IMG/VR virus record: IMGVR_UViG_3300046791_000230
Location: 1-32,126 of that record
DNA length: 32,126 bases
DNA from: a virus
Reading direction: 5' to 3' (one strand)
Under the pieces are notes generated by a model, which had not been told where the DNA came from, ran no database searches, and was given only the letters and a program-made list of their open reading frames with translations. Shown here piece after piece: positions 5,872-14,415 of this stretch (positions are counted from its first letter, which is position 1; every line of letters starts with the position of its first letter). A program made the translations under genes and the position numbers.

Positions 5872-6385
5872 GGCGTTGTCATTTAAAGATTGGGATATTT
5901 GCAAGAATTTCTCTCATAAAGATAAGGGAAAAATACTTTCGACCATCGATTTGCTTTTTAACAAGAAATCGGAACTCAACAAAATCCAGAACTTCGATGA
6001 GAGAAAAAAGCAGGCTTGCATACAGGCTGGACTAAAATCTATTGATTTGCTAGAGGAAGAGAAGGTAAAAGACCTTATTTTCAACTACCTGAGCTACTAC
6101 CAGAACTCGAACGAGTTCCAACTACTGATCAACGACCAGCAACTATTTTGGAATCTGCAACGGGAAATGATGAGACCATTCCCAACAGAAAATGATGAAA
6201 TTGAGGACGCATCGGATTATAAATTAAAGATATCCAAGCAATCGGCTGAATTATTAGCCAGGATAAAAGTAAGGTTTGCCGAATTATACAATACCGAGCA
6301 GATTGGGCCAGAAACGGTTGAGTTGATTGAGACCAAAATAAGGGTATTGCGCCCAGAAGATAGGGTAACGAAACAGAGCCCGTAA
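5870..6385 (+). CDS. Presumed terminase small subunit
   Basis: A 171-residue soluble, mainly helical, charged protein without a motif I can name. The assignment is by position: it sits directly upstream of the large terminase, with a TAATG stop-start overlap (one base shared), where tailed phages usually place the DNA-recognition small subunit. Size and helical content fit. The ATG at 5870 overlaps the start codon of the opposite-strand gene. Alternatives are a packaging accessory or unknown early gene fused to the operon. Confidence 0.5.
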   Translation: MALSFKDWDICKNFSHKDKGKILSTIDLLFNKKSELNKIQNFDERKKQACIQAGLKSIDLLEEEKVKDLIFNYLSYYQNSNEFQLLINDQQLFWNLQREMMRPFPTENDEIEDASDYKLKISKQSAELLARIKVRFAELYNTEQIGPETVELIETKIRVLRPEDRVTKQSP

Positions 6386-8592
6386 TGTTCACGCCCACCA
6401 CCAACGAATATGTTTTTAAGTATTTAGTAACCGGTATTAGCGGGCTGGGCATGCATCATGTCTATTTACCCGAGCAACCGCCAGAAGAACAAATATTATT
6501 CAAGGAGGAACAAAAGTTTGTTCGTCCTGAGATGGAGGACTACCTAAAGAAGGCCACAAGGATACTTTATCAAAAGAGTAATGCGGCACACCCAAGCTAT
6601 GACCAATCATTTATAAGCCCATATGCAAAGCAAATTCAAGACTGGGTTGACAGGGAGTGGAAGCGTACTGAGGAAGGAATTTGGTTTTGGAACAACGGAA
6701 CAGCGACTTATGTAACGCCATTTTATTATTTCTACCTGTGCGCCTGGACACCATATTTTGGGAAGCCAGATTATAGGGAAACTGACAAGGAAATATCATA
6801 TGCGATTGCCTATGTAGAAAATGATCCTGATTCGTTCGGGATTCTATTCAACTCCCTCAGACGTTACGGTAAGTCGGCCATCATGGGTGCTTGGATTATT
6901 TACAGGACCATCCGGAATAAAATGCACTTCTCTGGGATGCAGGGAGAAACGGATCCTAAAATCGGAGCCTTCTACGACTTACACATTTTAAAGCCATTCA
7001 GTAAACTTGAACCGTACTACCAACCAGACTACAATACAAATACACTTCTTACCGATGGGATTAAGTTCACCTACTCCCCAAAACGCGGTAAGAAACTAAA
7101 TGCGATCGACATCGAAGATTTTGACTTTTTGGAGTCAGAGTTGGACTATCGCCCATCAGGGGAAGGTGCTTATGACCAAGCTGTGCTGCACTCGTACCTC
7201 ATGGAGGAGCCAGGGAAAACCTTGGTTGCAAACGTAAATGAGCGGTGGAAGACTGTAAAGCCATGTTTGAAGCGCGGGCGATTCATCCGTGGAAAGGCCT
7301 TTTTAGCCACAACTGTTGAATTTATGGATACCGCCAAGCGAGGTGGTAAGGCCTATAAAAAATTATTTTTTGAGTCGGACTTCGACAAACGTAACCCAGA
7401 CGGTAGAACAAAATCAGGGCTTTATGTTATTTTTCTTCCTGCAGATTGCGGACTAGAAGGATTTTTTGATGAGTGGGGTCATCCGGTTCGTGAGAAAGCG
7501 CGCGAGTTCATTATGAATGAACGCTCAGCATCAGAAGATGACCCGAAGGATTACGCGGATATCATCCGGAAGTACCCGTTAAGTATTTCTGAAATTTTCT
7601 ACGTCAACACCGTTCATTGCGAGTTTAATGCAAAAATCCTTCAGGACCGCAAAGCAGAGATCGACATGAGTGTGGAGCCCATGTTTTCAAAGTTCGAATT
7701 GAAGTGGGAAAATAATGTAAGGTTCTCAAAGATCGTTGCCACCCATAACCCAACAACAGGTTGGCTGAAAGCAGCCTGGCTACCGACTGATCCAGCAAAA
7801 GATTGCAATCTTGTCGATGTGCAATATGCAGGAGGAGAAAAAAATTACATTCCGCTGAATGATCTTAAAATAGCCATTGGGATGGACCCGATTGACCACG
7901 GTATGGTTGTCGAGGATGGCGATAGTTCAGATGATGAGTTTGTGAGCGTGAAGCGATCGCGGCCAGTCGTTACCGTGAAACTCAAGTGGGATTCTTCAGT
8001 AGATGGCGCTATTGATCAGGATGAACTTATCCGGAGAGCCAAGAAAGGCAGGATGGATGGCGACACGTGGGTTTTGGATGAAAACGGAAAGAAATACCAG
8101 TGGAAAACTAACCGGTATGTGTGCATGATGGATGTTCGTCCGTATGACCCGAATGTGCTTTACGAGCGCGCATTAATGATTTGCTGGTATTTTGGAGCAT
8201 CACTGCATGCGGAAAGTAACAAACCTGGGGTTATCCGGTATTTCAATGAACACGGGTGCGGGGCTTTCATTCTGAATAAATTTATTCCTTTAGAGAAAAA
8301 ACGAGTAAATCCATACGATGAAGGAACGCCAGCCAGTACATTAATCATCAGTGAGTACACTGGGGAAATTTCTACTTACGTGGAATACTTCGGGCACACG
8401 ATTCCATTCCTGGAAATTGTGGAAGACTTACTTCATTTCAAACCAAATAAAACTCGGGAGCATGACTATACGGTATCCGTTGGCTTTACAGAATTGGCCT
8501 GTAAAATGAAACCAAAAAATCAACCGAAGACGTATATTGACATCAGCGAAATCATGCCTCTTTTTGATGGTCGCGGAAATGTCATAAATTGA
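6385..8592 (+). CDS. terL: Terminase large subunit (packaging ATPase-nuclease)
   Basis: A 735-residue motor protein that cuts concatemeric DNA and pumps it through the portal. The N-terminal ATPase part shows a Walker A-like loop Arg-Arg-Tyr-Gly-Lys-Ser with the Gly at 162, and a likely Walker B region around Leu-Met-Glu274-Glu275-Pro-Gly-Lys. The C-terminal RuvC-like nuclease part opens with Ala-Ile-Gly-Met-Asp501-Pro, and a late acidic residue, about Asp694 in His-Asp-Tyr-Thr, is in the right place for the third metal ligand. The length is long, as in crAss-like and other Bacteroidota podoviruses. It is followed by the portal gene after a 31-base gap. Assignment of Walker B and the last acidic residue is by eye. 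Confidence 0.88.
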   Translation: MFTPTTNEYVFKYLVTGISGLGMHHVYLPEQPPEEQILFKEEQKFVRPEMEDYLKKATRILYQKSNAAHPSYDQSFISPYAKQIQDWVDREWKRTEEGIWFWNNGTATYVTPFYYFYLCAWTPYFGKPDYRETDKEISYAIAYVENDPDSFGILFNSLRRYGKSAIMGAWIIYRTIRNKMHFSGMQGETDPKIGAFYDLHILKPFSKLEPYYQPDYNTNTLLTDGIKFTYSPKRGKKLNAIDIEDFDFLESELDYRPSGEGAYDQAVLHSYLMEEPGKTLVANVNERWKTVKPCLKRGRFIRGKAFLATTVEFMDTAKRGGKAYKKLFFESDFDKRNPDGRTKSGLYVIFLPADCGLEGFFDEWGHPVREKAREFIMNERSASEDDPKDYADIIRKYPLSISEIFYVNTVHCEFNAKILQDRKAEIDMSVEPMFSKFELKWENNVRFSKIVATHNPTTGWLKAAWLPTDPAKDCNLVDVQYAGGEKNYIPLNDLKIAIGMDPIDHGMVVEDGDSSDDEFVSVKRSRPVVTVKLKWDSSVDGAIDQDELIRRAKKGRMDGDTWVLDENGKKYQWKTNRYVCMMDVRPYDPNVLYERALMICWYFGASLHAESNKPGVIRYFNEHGCGAFILNKFIPLEKKRVNPYDEGTPASTLIISEYTGEISTYVEYFGHTIPFLEIVEDLLHFKPNKTREHDYTVSVGFTELACKMKPKNQPKTYIDISEIMPLFDGRGNVIN

Positions 8593-8623
8593 TGTTATTT
8601 TTGCTTGAACTCACCAATACCAG

Positions 8624-11005
8624 ATGGCATCAGGAACATTTCCTCAAGAGTATATTAGCCCCAAGGAAAAAGAGAAAGAATGGTATGGGCTCGAGTACGC
8701 GAAAGCGATGTATTATACCAATAATCGCTACGGTCCACAGTTATTTTACGATGATTCTGAGTTTACAGCACTGAGCGAAATAGCGCAAGGAAGGCAGTCT
8801 GTTGACAATCTCCGGAAGTTATTTGGGTTTTTAAGAACCAATCCAGGCGATGATGGAGCCGGAAGTTTAGCGTACATCGATATACAGGTTTTAAATTTAG
8901 CACCGAAGTATATTAATCGCGCGGTCGCAAAGATGCAGCGCATAAAGTACGACATCACACTATCTGCAGTCGATCCGGTTTCAGTAGATCAACAAAAAAA
9001 CTTAGAGAGTCAGGTTAAAGCGATTTACGAACTGAAAGATTGGTTCGATAAAATTAAACTTGATCCTCAGCAATTCTTCCCGGAATTAAATCTTGCTGAA
9101 TTACCACAGCACTCAGACGAACTTCTTTACCAGTTATACACCAACCCGAAACTTCAAAAAGTAATTGATGGGGAGTTATCCATCAAGCTACTGCATTCAA
9201 TTAACGACTTCAATCAGAAGATGCGTGAAGTTGATTGGAACATTGTGGTGTTTGGTCGTGCACACTTGGAGATTTATTTTGATCAGAATGGGGTGCCAAG
9301 GCCGAGAGTCATTGAGACTAACAAGTATATTGGTAGTTATGTAGAGAACGAAAATTATGACAATCAGGAATATGCTGGTTATTATGATATCATTACTGTT
9401 AATCAATTTATCAAGGAAGCATCGGAACACTTACCATGGGATAAAATCCAAGAAGTAATTCAAAACCATGCGTTAAAAAATTCTTCTGAAAGATCATTCT
9501 ACCTCGATCGCGCTGACGCAAAATTTGATGGACTTGATTACATACCGGTTGTGAGATTTTATTTCAAGAGTCAGGATGAGCGTAAGTATGTAGTTAAGAA
9601 GACTCAGTACAATAATAAAATAATGGTGGAGAAGGCTTACAATTATTCTCCTCCAAAAGAAAAGGAACATCGCTATGGCAAGGGCGGAGATAGCCGCATC
9701 ATCGGCAATACATACACAAGCATTTACGGTGGAACTTGGGTAATCGACAGTGAGTGCGTTTATGATTATGGACGTAAGGATTATCCGAAATTGAATCTTG
9801 TAGAGGCCACATTGCCGATTATAAGTTTTGCTCCAAACATGAAGGATGGCCGAGTGGTGAGCTTCACCTCTCAGATCATTGAGCCACTATTCATGATCAA
9901 CGTAGCCTGGAATAAAATAAAGCAAATTCTTGCCAGAGGTTGGATGGGGATACGTGAATTAGACTTCAATCAGCTTGAAAATGTGGCTTTAGGTAAAGGA
10001 GGAGCCGTATGGAGCGCGCGTCAGGTTTACGAACATATGATGCAATCCGATACGCTTGTTAAGCGTGGACAGCCAAATAAATACGATCAAAACAGGGGCT
10101 CAGCACTTGAAAGTAACCCTACTGGGTTAACGCTGGCTGACTACTTCACAACCTTCACAACAAGTATTCAGATACTTGAGCAGATGACTGGAACAACGGT
10201 TGCTGAAAGTTCTGAATCTAAAAAACGTGTTGCCGCAACAGCCATCAAGGCCAGTGAATTTGCAGGCGATCTTGACATGGAGTATTTGTATAATGCTCAC
10301 GAAAAAATGTATCAGAAGGCAAGCCATCAGTTATTGCTATTGATGCAGCAAGCCAAGAAAAATAAAGTAAAAATTCAAGGCTTCATTCCGGCACTCGGGA
10401 AAGGAAATACGCAATACTACGAGGTGCCGGATGAATTGGCGTACTGCGAGTATGGAATTATGCTTGAGCGCCAGCCGACAGAACAAGAGTGGATTGCTTT
10501 CTATCAGGATGTATCCGCGGCACTCGGAGCAGGACTTCAAGGAATGCCAGGCGGAATAACTATTGCTGATAGCGCACTGTTGCGCGAACTTGATAATTTA
10601 AAACAGGCTCGTCAGATAATGGCCATCCGTCAGCAAATCTATGAGCGTAAAGCTCAGGAGACTAAAGTTCAGGATCAGCAAATGCAAATGGAGGCTAATG
10701 CACAGTCAGCACAAATGGCGGCAGATGCAGAACTTAATACCATTGATGCGCAGATGAAGGCCGACATGGAACTTGCGAAATTAAACGGGATGATTGCCGA
10801 GAAGCTGCAAAATGACAAGTACCAGATGGAAGCTGAGATTTCAGGCGTAACCAATATGGTTAAGGAGAAAATTTCTAAGCAGGTGAGTGTGGATGAGATT
10901 TATAAGCAAGCTCTGAAAAACTTGCCGGAAAAAACCAAAGCTGCAGCAGCAATGTTAACTGCGACAAAGCCAGAACCACCAAAGTCGCCAGCGAAAACTA
11001 AATGA
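8624..11005 (+). CDS. Portal protein
   Basis: A 793-residue protein placed exactly where portals lie, between large terminase and scaffold/capsid. The large central part resembles the long portals of crAss-like phages. It opens with a Tyr-rich segment (Glu-Trp-Tyr-Gly...Tyr-Tyr-Thr-Asn-Asn-Arg), followed by a region on membership in the ring body with repeated Asn/Tyr/Asp loops. The last 150 residues are a Gln/Met/Ala/Lys-rich helix (about 650-760), expected for the barrel or crown, and then a Pro/Lys tail. It would form the dodecameric ring at the unique vertex. No small upstream adaptor or protease fusion is seen. The start ATG lacks a Shine-Dalgarno sequence, as elsewhere. Confidence 0.82.
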   Translation: MASGTFPQEYISPKEKEKEWYGLEYAKAMYYTNNRYGPQLFYDDSEFTALSEIAQGRQSVDNLRKLFGFLRTNPGDDGAGSLAYIDIQVLNLAPKYINRAVAKMQRIKYDITLSAVDPVSVDQQKNLESQVKAIYELKDWFDKIKLDPQQFFPELNLAELPQHSDELLYQLYTNPKLQKVIDGELSIKLLHSINDFNQKMREVDWNIVVFGRAHLEIYFDQNGVPRPRVIETNKYIGSYVENENYDNQEYAGYYDIITVNQFIKEASEHLPWDKIQEVIQNHALKNSSERSFYLDRADAKFDGLDYIPVVRFYFKSQDERKYVVKKTQYNNKIMVEKAYNYSPPKEKEHRYGKGGDSRIIGNTYTSIYGGTWVIDSECVYDYGRKDYPKLNLVEATLPIISFAPNMKDGRVVSFTSQIIEPLFMINVAWNKIKQILARGWMGIRELDFNQLENVALGKGGAVWSARQVYEHMMQSDTLVKRGQPNKYDQNRGSALESNPTGLTLADYFTTFTTSIQILEQMTGTTVAESSESKKRVAATAIKASEFAGDLDMEYLYNAHEKMYQKASHQLLLLMQQAKKNKVKIQGFIPALGKGNTQYYEVPDELAYCEYGIMLERQPTEQEWIAFYQDVSAALGAGLQGMPGGITIADSALLRELDNLKQARQIMAIRQQIYERKAQETKVQDQQMQMEANAQSAQMAADAELNTIDAQMKADMELAKLNGMIAEKLQNDKYQMEAEISGVTNMVKEKISKQVSVDEIYKQALKNLPEKTKAAAAMLTATKPEPPKSPAKTK

Positions 11006-11006
11006 A

Positions 11007-11432
11007 ATGCCAACTCTACAACAACTCGAAGCGGAGTTTATAAAATACGAAAAAGGTATTGCGGATGAGTATCACGGTAGGCCACAGCCTGATGGAACAA
11101 TGCAGTATGGCGGATTTGAAATAAATGTTCTTAAAATCGTTGAAAATATAGCCGAGGCGCAAGGAATTAATTTTTTATGTCCGTTGTGCTTTGTTAAAAA
11201 TAATGGCTCAGCCGGGACACATACAGTAAGTATTTCATTTTCAAATCGTGGAGTTACTGATGAGCAAGGGTCACGCAACGATAAAGGAGAACCGTCAAGA
11301 TGGGATATCATAGCTGGCACTGGATTAAGTGATTTACAACTATCTCCATCCATTCATCTTACCAATCCAAAAGGATGTGGATGGCATGGATTTGTTGGGT
11401 CTTCAGGTGTGCCTGCGGGACACGCTCAGTAG
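11007..11432 (+). CDS. DUF6527-like zinc-binding phage protein
   Basis: A 141-residue protein that begins one base after the portal stop. Residues 56-129 carry Cys58-x2-Cys61, a Gly-Thr-His72, an Arg-Trp and Leu-x-Leu-x-Pro-Ser-Ile motif, and a closing Cys124-Gly-Trp-His127-Gly-Phe. This pattern of Cys, His and a Pro-Ser-Ile strand recalls the small metal-binding family often labelled DUF6527 in phages, whose function is unknown. The N-terminal 50 residues form an extra helical arm. Lying between portal and scaffold genes, it may be a minor head or assembly protein, but many phages carry the family outside structural modules. Confidence 0.6.
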   Translation: MPTLQQLEAEFIKYEKGIADEYHGRPQPDGTMQYGGFEINVLKIVENIAEAQGINFLCPLCFVKNNGSAGTHTVSISFSNRGVTDEQGSRNDKGEPSRWDIIAGTGLSDLQLSPSIHLTNPKGCGWHGFVGSSGVPAGHAQ

Positions 11433-11491
11433 TGTCGTTTTGATTTTCAAATAATTTTTTCCGACATTCGATATAAATAAGAGCAAATATT

Positions 11492-12817
11492 ATGTCAACA
11501 GAATCACAAGCGCCTGCCAAAGAAGTAATTGACTTCTCCGAAACTATGCAATCGGGAGTCATTACCCACGTGAAAAAAGAAGAACCGACTGATGAGGCTA
11601 AAAAAGCTGAACAGGAGAAAATTATAGCAGATGCCGCGGCAGCAAAAGCCGCAGAGGAAGCTAAAAAGGCTGAAGAGGAGGAGGAAGAAGAGGAGGAAGA
11701 GGAGGAAGACGATAAACTTTCTGACGAAGAGAAAAAAGCCAAGGAAGCTGAAGCGAAGGCAAAAGAAAAGCCTGAGGATAAAAAAAAGGATGATCAGCCT
11801 GAGGACGAAACGCTTGACGTTGATGATTTTGTAAAAGAAGAATACTTCGAGAAATACGAAGTTGAAAATAAAGAGCAGTTGGACGAACTGCTTGAAACCG
11901 CGATCGAGGTTGTTAATGAGAACAAAAAACTCAAAAAGCAGATTGAAGAACTCGGTGACGGTAAGCCTAAATTTGCAGACGATCATGAGGCGAAAGCCTT
12001 TGAACTCGTAAAGTCTTTTTCAAACCTGACTGATGGAGCAACAGCATTTGCAACGCTCATCGGAATGGACGTTGAGAAAGCAGACCCTAAAAGTCGCCTG
12101 GAACTTCAATACGTATTGGAGCATCCGGAGATTACCGCAGATAAGGCAAAGGAGCAATTTGAACGGGCTTACAGACGTAAGTATACCGTAAAAGATAAGG
12201 ACAAATTCGATTCTGAAGCAGATTTCGAAGATGCCAAAAAGGATGCGGAGACCGATTTAGAAATAGACGGTGCCCGCGCCAAGAAGTTTTTGAAGGCCAA
12301 ACAAGAGGAGGTTCGAACGAAACCTCAAGAAAAGCCGGAATCAAAAGAAGAAAAAGTCCCAGAAGTAGTTCTAAAAGGCATCGAACGTAATGCCGCAGAA
12401 CTTACCAAGTACGCTGACGGGTTCTCAGAACTCACATTCAGCCCAACGGACGATGAATCAGATGATTTCACCTTCAAATTAAAACCGGAGCAAGTAAAGG
12501 CTGTTAAAAATGCAAGTCTGGGCTGGGTGAAAAATCCAGGTCAGTACGATGAAAAAGGCAAATTCATTCAAAATTTTGACCCTGAAGATGTCCTAAAACG
12601 CAGCACTTACGCGATGTTCGGAGATGAAGTTTTCGGAGGATTGGTTGATCACCTGAACACGCTTGTAAACATCAAACGTGCAGATCAGGTGGCCAAAGTT
12701 AAGTCAACCGAGAAGAGTAAGAGCAAAGGCGATGTGAGTAACCTGAACGAATATGATCAGGCCGAGCATTTAGCCAAAAAGAAAAAAGCCGAAAGGCAGA
12801 GAGTTTCATTGAGTTAG
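11492..12817 (+). CDS. Presumed capsid scaffolding protein
   Basis: A 441-residue, highly charged protein directly upstream of the major capsid gene, the standard site for a scaffold. The first 115 residues are disordered and acidic, with Ala/Lys/Glu repeats and a run of 12 Glu at residues 61-72. A helical, coiled-coil-like part (about 115-160) and a mixed domain follow. The C-terminus is strongly basic (Lys/Arg from about 400), a usual capsid-binding tail of scaffolds. No protease motif was noticed. The acidic front could also keep space for DNA inside the prohead. It is followed by a 63-base leader before the capsid gene. Confidence 0.7.
   Translation: MSTESQAPAKEVIDFSETMQSGVITHVKKEEPTDEAKKAEQEKIIADAAAAKAAEEAKKAEEEEEEEEEEEEDDKLSDEEKKAKEAEAKAKEKPEDKKKDDQPEDETLDVDDFVKEEYFEKYEVENKEQLDELLETAIEVVNENKKLKKQIEELGDGKPKFADDHEAKAFELVKSFSNLTDGATAFATLIGMDVEKADPKSRLELQYVLEHPEITADKAKEQFERAYRRKYTVKDKDKFDSEADFEDAKKDAETDLEIDGARAKKFLKAKQEEVRTKPQEKPESKEEKVPEVVLKGIERNAAELTKYADGFSELTFSPTDDESDDFTFKLKPEQVKAVKNASLGWVKNPGQYDEKGKFIQNFDPEDVLKRSTYAMFGDEVFGGLVDHLNTLVNIKRADQVAKVKSTEKSKSKGDVSNLNEYDQAEHLAKKKKAERQRVSLS
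11672..11709 (+). repeat. Purine-only tract (poly-Glu codons)
   Basis: 38 consecutive purines made of GAG and GAA codons encode the Glu12 run in the scaffold-like protein. Such a tract is prone to slippage and leaves the antisense strand free of stops, which explains long false reading frames opposite it. Confidence 0.85.
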
Positions 12818-12880
12818 AGTTGCCAAAGAGCCCATTGGAGAGAGAAGGTTAAAATCGTTTAAACCTTAAACTCTTGTAAA

Positions 12881-14320
12881 ATGGCAGAAGTAAATACCTA
12901 TAACGACTTTTCGGTCGCAGCCCAGGAGAAATACCCGCTGATCTCGAATATGTCGTTCATGCTCAAACCACAGGTTGGAGCAGATTTGTTTGACGTCAAT
13001 CCTTTAGAATCTGACATCGGTGAGATGATGAAGATGGGATTGATGAAGGAAGTGAAGGGTGAAGAAATCATCCACCACGAAGCTAATAAGCGGTTCGATG
13101 CTCCGCTTGTGAACAGTAGCGAAACTGTTGGTAACGTCTATGGCGTTGCAGCATCACCGGTTGACCCTGCGGCTTATTCAGGTCTTGATTACGTACAAAT
13201 CTCAGGCTTTAGCCATAGTCCACAGACTGGCGCAGAGGCTTTGAAGTATTCTTACCCTCGCGTAGGTAACTTGATTCAATTCAAGAACCTCTCTACATGG
13301 CGTATTGCCGGAAAGAGAGAAACCGTAGCGGGAGCCCACAGAATTTACCTTACACCTGTAAATGCGGCCCAGCCATCACTGGCTAATACCATTCCGCTAT
13401 CAGGTGGTGTGTATGGTGGTGTTCAATTCAGCGTGTTCACAAACGCGTTCGAAGAAGCTACATTTGGAATGCAAAAAGGTATCGTTCCTACAACTAAGAC
13501 TTTCACAAACTACGTGCAAATCTTCAGTGAATTCTACGATGTGACAAACATCCAAGAGCAGAACGAGACTTATCCATTAAAGTGGCATGATGATGTCATC
13601 AACTTTCTCTACGAGAAAGGTATACCTGATACTGAATTGCGCTTTGCAATGCAGGAAGACATGGGTGTATTCATCACTCCAAAAGATGATGGAACAATGA
13701 ACGCTTATGATACTTCTGGAAACACTTCCAAAGTAACAACTACTCAAGGTTACCTCCCTAACTTGGAACTTAACGCTCCAAAAGTATACTGGGATAATAA
13801 CCCTACAGTGGCGTTGTTCGAACAATTGATCCGCTTACGTAGAAAACTACACCAAGGAAAGGATTGTATCCTGAACTATGGATATGAATTCGGCTTACGC
13901 GCGAAAGACATCATCACTCAGTTTGGAGTAAACGGAGGAATGACTTACAACCGTAAGGATGTTGACCTGAACATTGATAAGATCAGAATCGGTGGATTTA
14001 CCTTCAACATGAAGGAATTACAAATCCTTAACCACCCTGATTTGACTGCAATTCCAGGATTCCCTTATCCTTACTACTTCATCATTGCTCCTATGGACAA
14101 GATGAAGGATCCTAAGACCAACATCATGCGTGATGCTTTCTGTATCATGTTTAAGAAGCAAGTTGGAAAGGGTGCACGTGGACACTATAAGATTTGGGCA
14201 ACTGGCGCGAACTCACCTGATGGCAATGATTCGCAGATGGTTCGTAGAATTCACTTAGCTTCTCAAAAGGGAATGCAAGTAGTCGGAGCCAGCAAATTTA
14301 TTTTCGGTAAGAAAATATAG
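12881..14320 (+). CDS. Major capsid protein
   Basis: A 479-residue protein placed after the scaffold and followed by a strong terminator, as expected for the most abundant virion protein. It is soluble and of mixed composition, with no signal peptide or transmembrane segment. It opens Asn-Asp-Phe-Ser-Val-Ala-Ala-Gln-Glu-Lys-Tyr-Pro and soon has an acidic Asn-Pro-Leu-Glu-Ser-Asp stretch, as I recall for crAss-like capsid proteins of similar length. An HK97-type fold is expected but cannot be shown by eye. The 63-base leader upstream holds GGTTAAAATCGTTTAAACC, an imperfect inverted repeat close to the 16-base repeat found elsewhere. Confidence 0.82.
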   Translation: MAEVNTYNDFSVAAQEKYPLISNMSFMLKPQVGADLFDVNPLESDIGEMMKMGLMKEVKGEEIIHHEANKRFDAPLVNSSETVGNVYGVAASPVDPAAYSGLDYVQISGFSHSPQTGAEALKYSYPRVGNLIQFKNLSTWRIAGKRETVAGAHRIYLTPVNAAQPSLANTIPLSGGVYGGVQFSVFTNAFEEATFGMQKGIVPTTKTFTNYVQIFSEFYDVTNIQEQNETYPLKWHDDVINFLYEKGIPDTELRFAMQEDMGVFITPKDDGTMNAYDTSGNTSKVTTTQGYLPNLELNAPKVYWDNNPTVALFEQLIRLRRKLHQGKDCILNYGYEFGLRAKDIITQFGVNGGMTYNRKDVDLNIDKIRIGGFTFNMKELQILNHPDLTAIPGFPYPYYFIIAPMDKMKDPKTNIMRDAFCIMFKKQVGKGARGHYKIWATGANSPDGNDSQMVRRIHLASQKGMQVVGASKFIFGKKI

Positions 14321-14326
14321 CGTTTT

Positions 14327-14358
14327 AAAGAAGGATGGCTTAACCGCCATTCTTTTTT
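14327..14358 (+). terminator. Strong intrinsic terminator after the capsid gene
   Basis: AAAGAAGGATGGC (14327-14339) pairs with GCCATTCTTTTTT (14346-14358) around the loop TTAACC, with two G-T pairs and a run of six T. It begins 6 bases after the capsid stop, so it should end most capsid transcripts and set the ratio of capsid to downstream proteins. Confidence 0.88.
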
Positions 14359-14397
14359 GCACTGAATGATAAAAATTATTAACGGAAAAAATAAACA

Positions 14398-14413
14398 TTA
14401 AAAACTTTTAACA
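14398..14413 (+). repeat. 16-base repeat, copy 2
   Basis: TTAAAAACTTTTAACA is identical to 2560-2575. Here it ends 2 bases before the ATG at 14416, inside the 95-base gap behind the capsid terminator, where a new promoter or operator would be needed. Confidence 0.6.
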
Positions 14414-14415
14414 CT

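Noticed and set aside
6129-6452. A 107-codon minus-strand frame over the small terminase end and the large terminase start
   Set aside because: It overlaps two well-supported, translationally coupled genes, and its product has no convincing features.
8589-8774. Short + frame starting next to the terminase stop, before the portal
   Set aside because: It lies mostly inside the portal gene in another frame; the portal start at 8624 explains the region.
11433-11491. A promoter in the 59-base gap before the scaffold-like gene
   Set aside because: A TTTTG and a TAATTTTT are present, but their spacing is far too short for the Bacteroidota pattern.
11504-11986. A 160-codon antisense frame opposite the scaffold-like gene, and a poly-Ser frame at 11359-11742
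   Set aside because: Both arise from the purine-only Glu tract, which leaves the antisense strand without stops. The products are low-complexity Phe/Leu or Ser runs.
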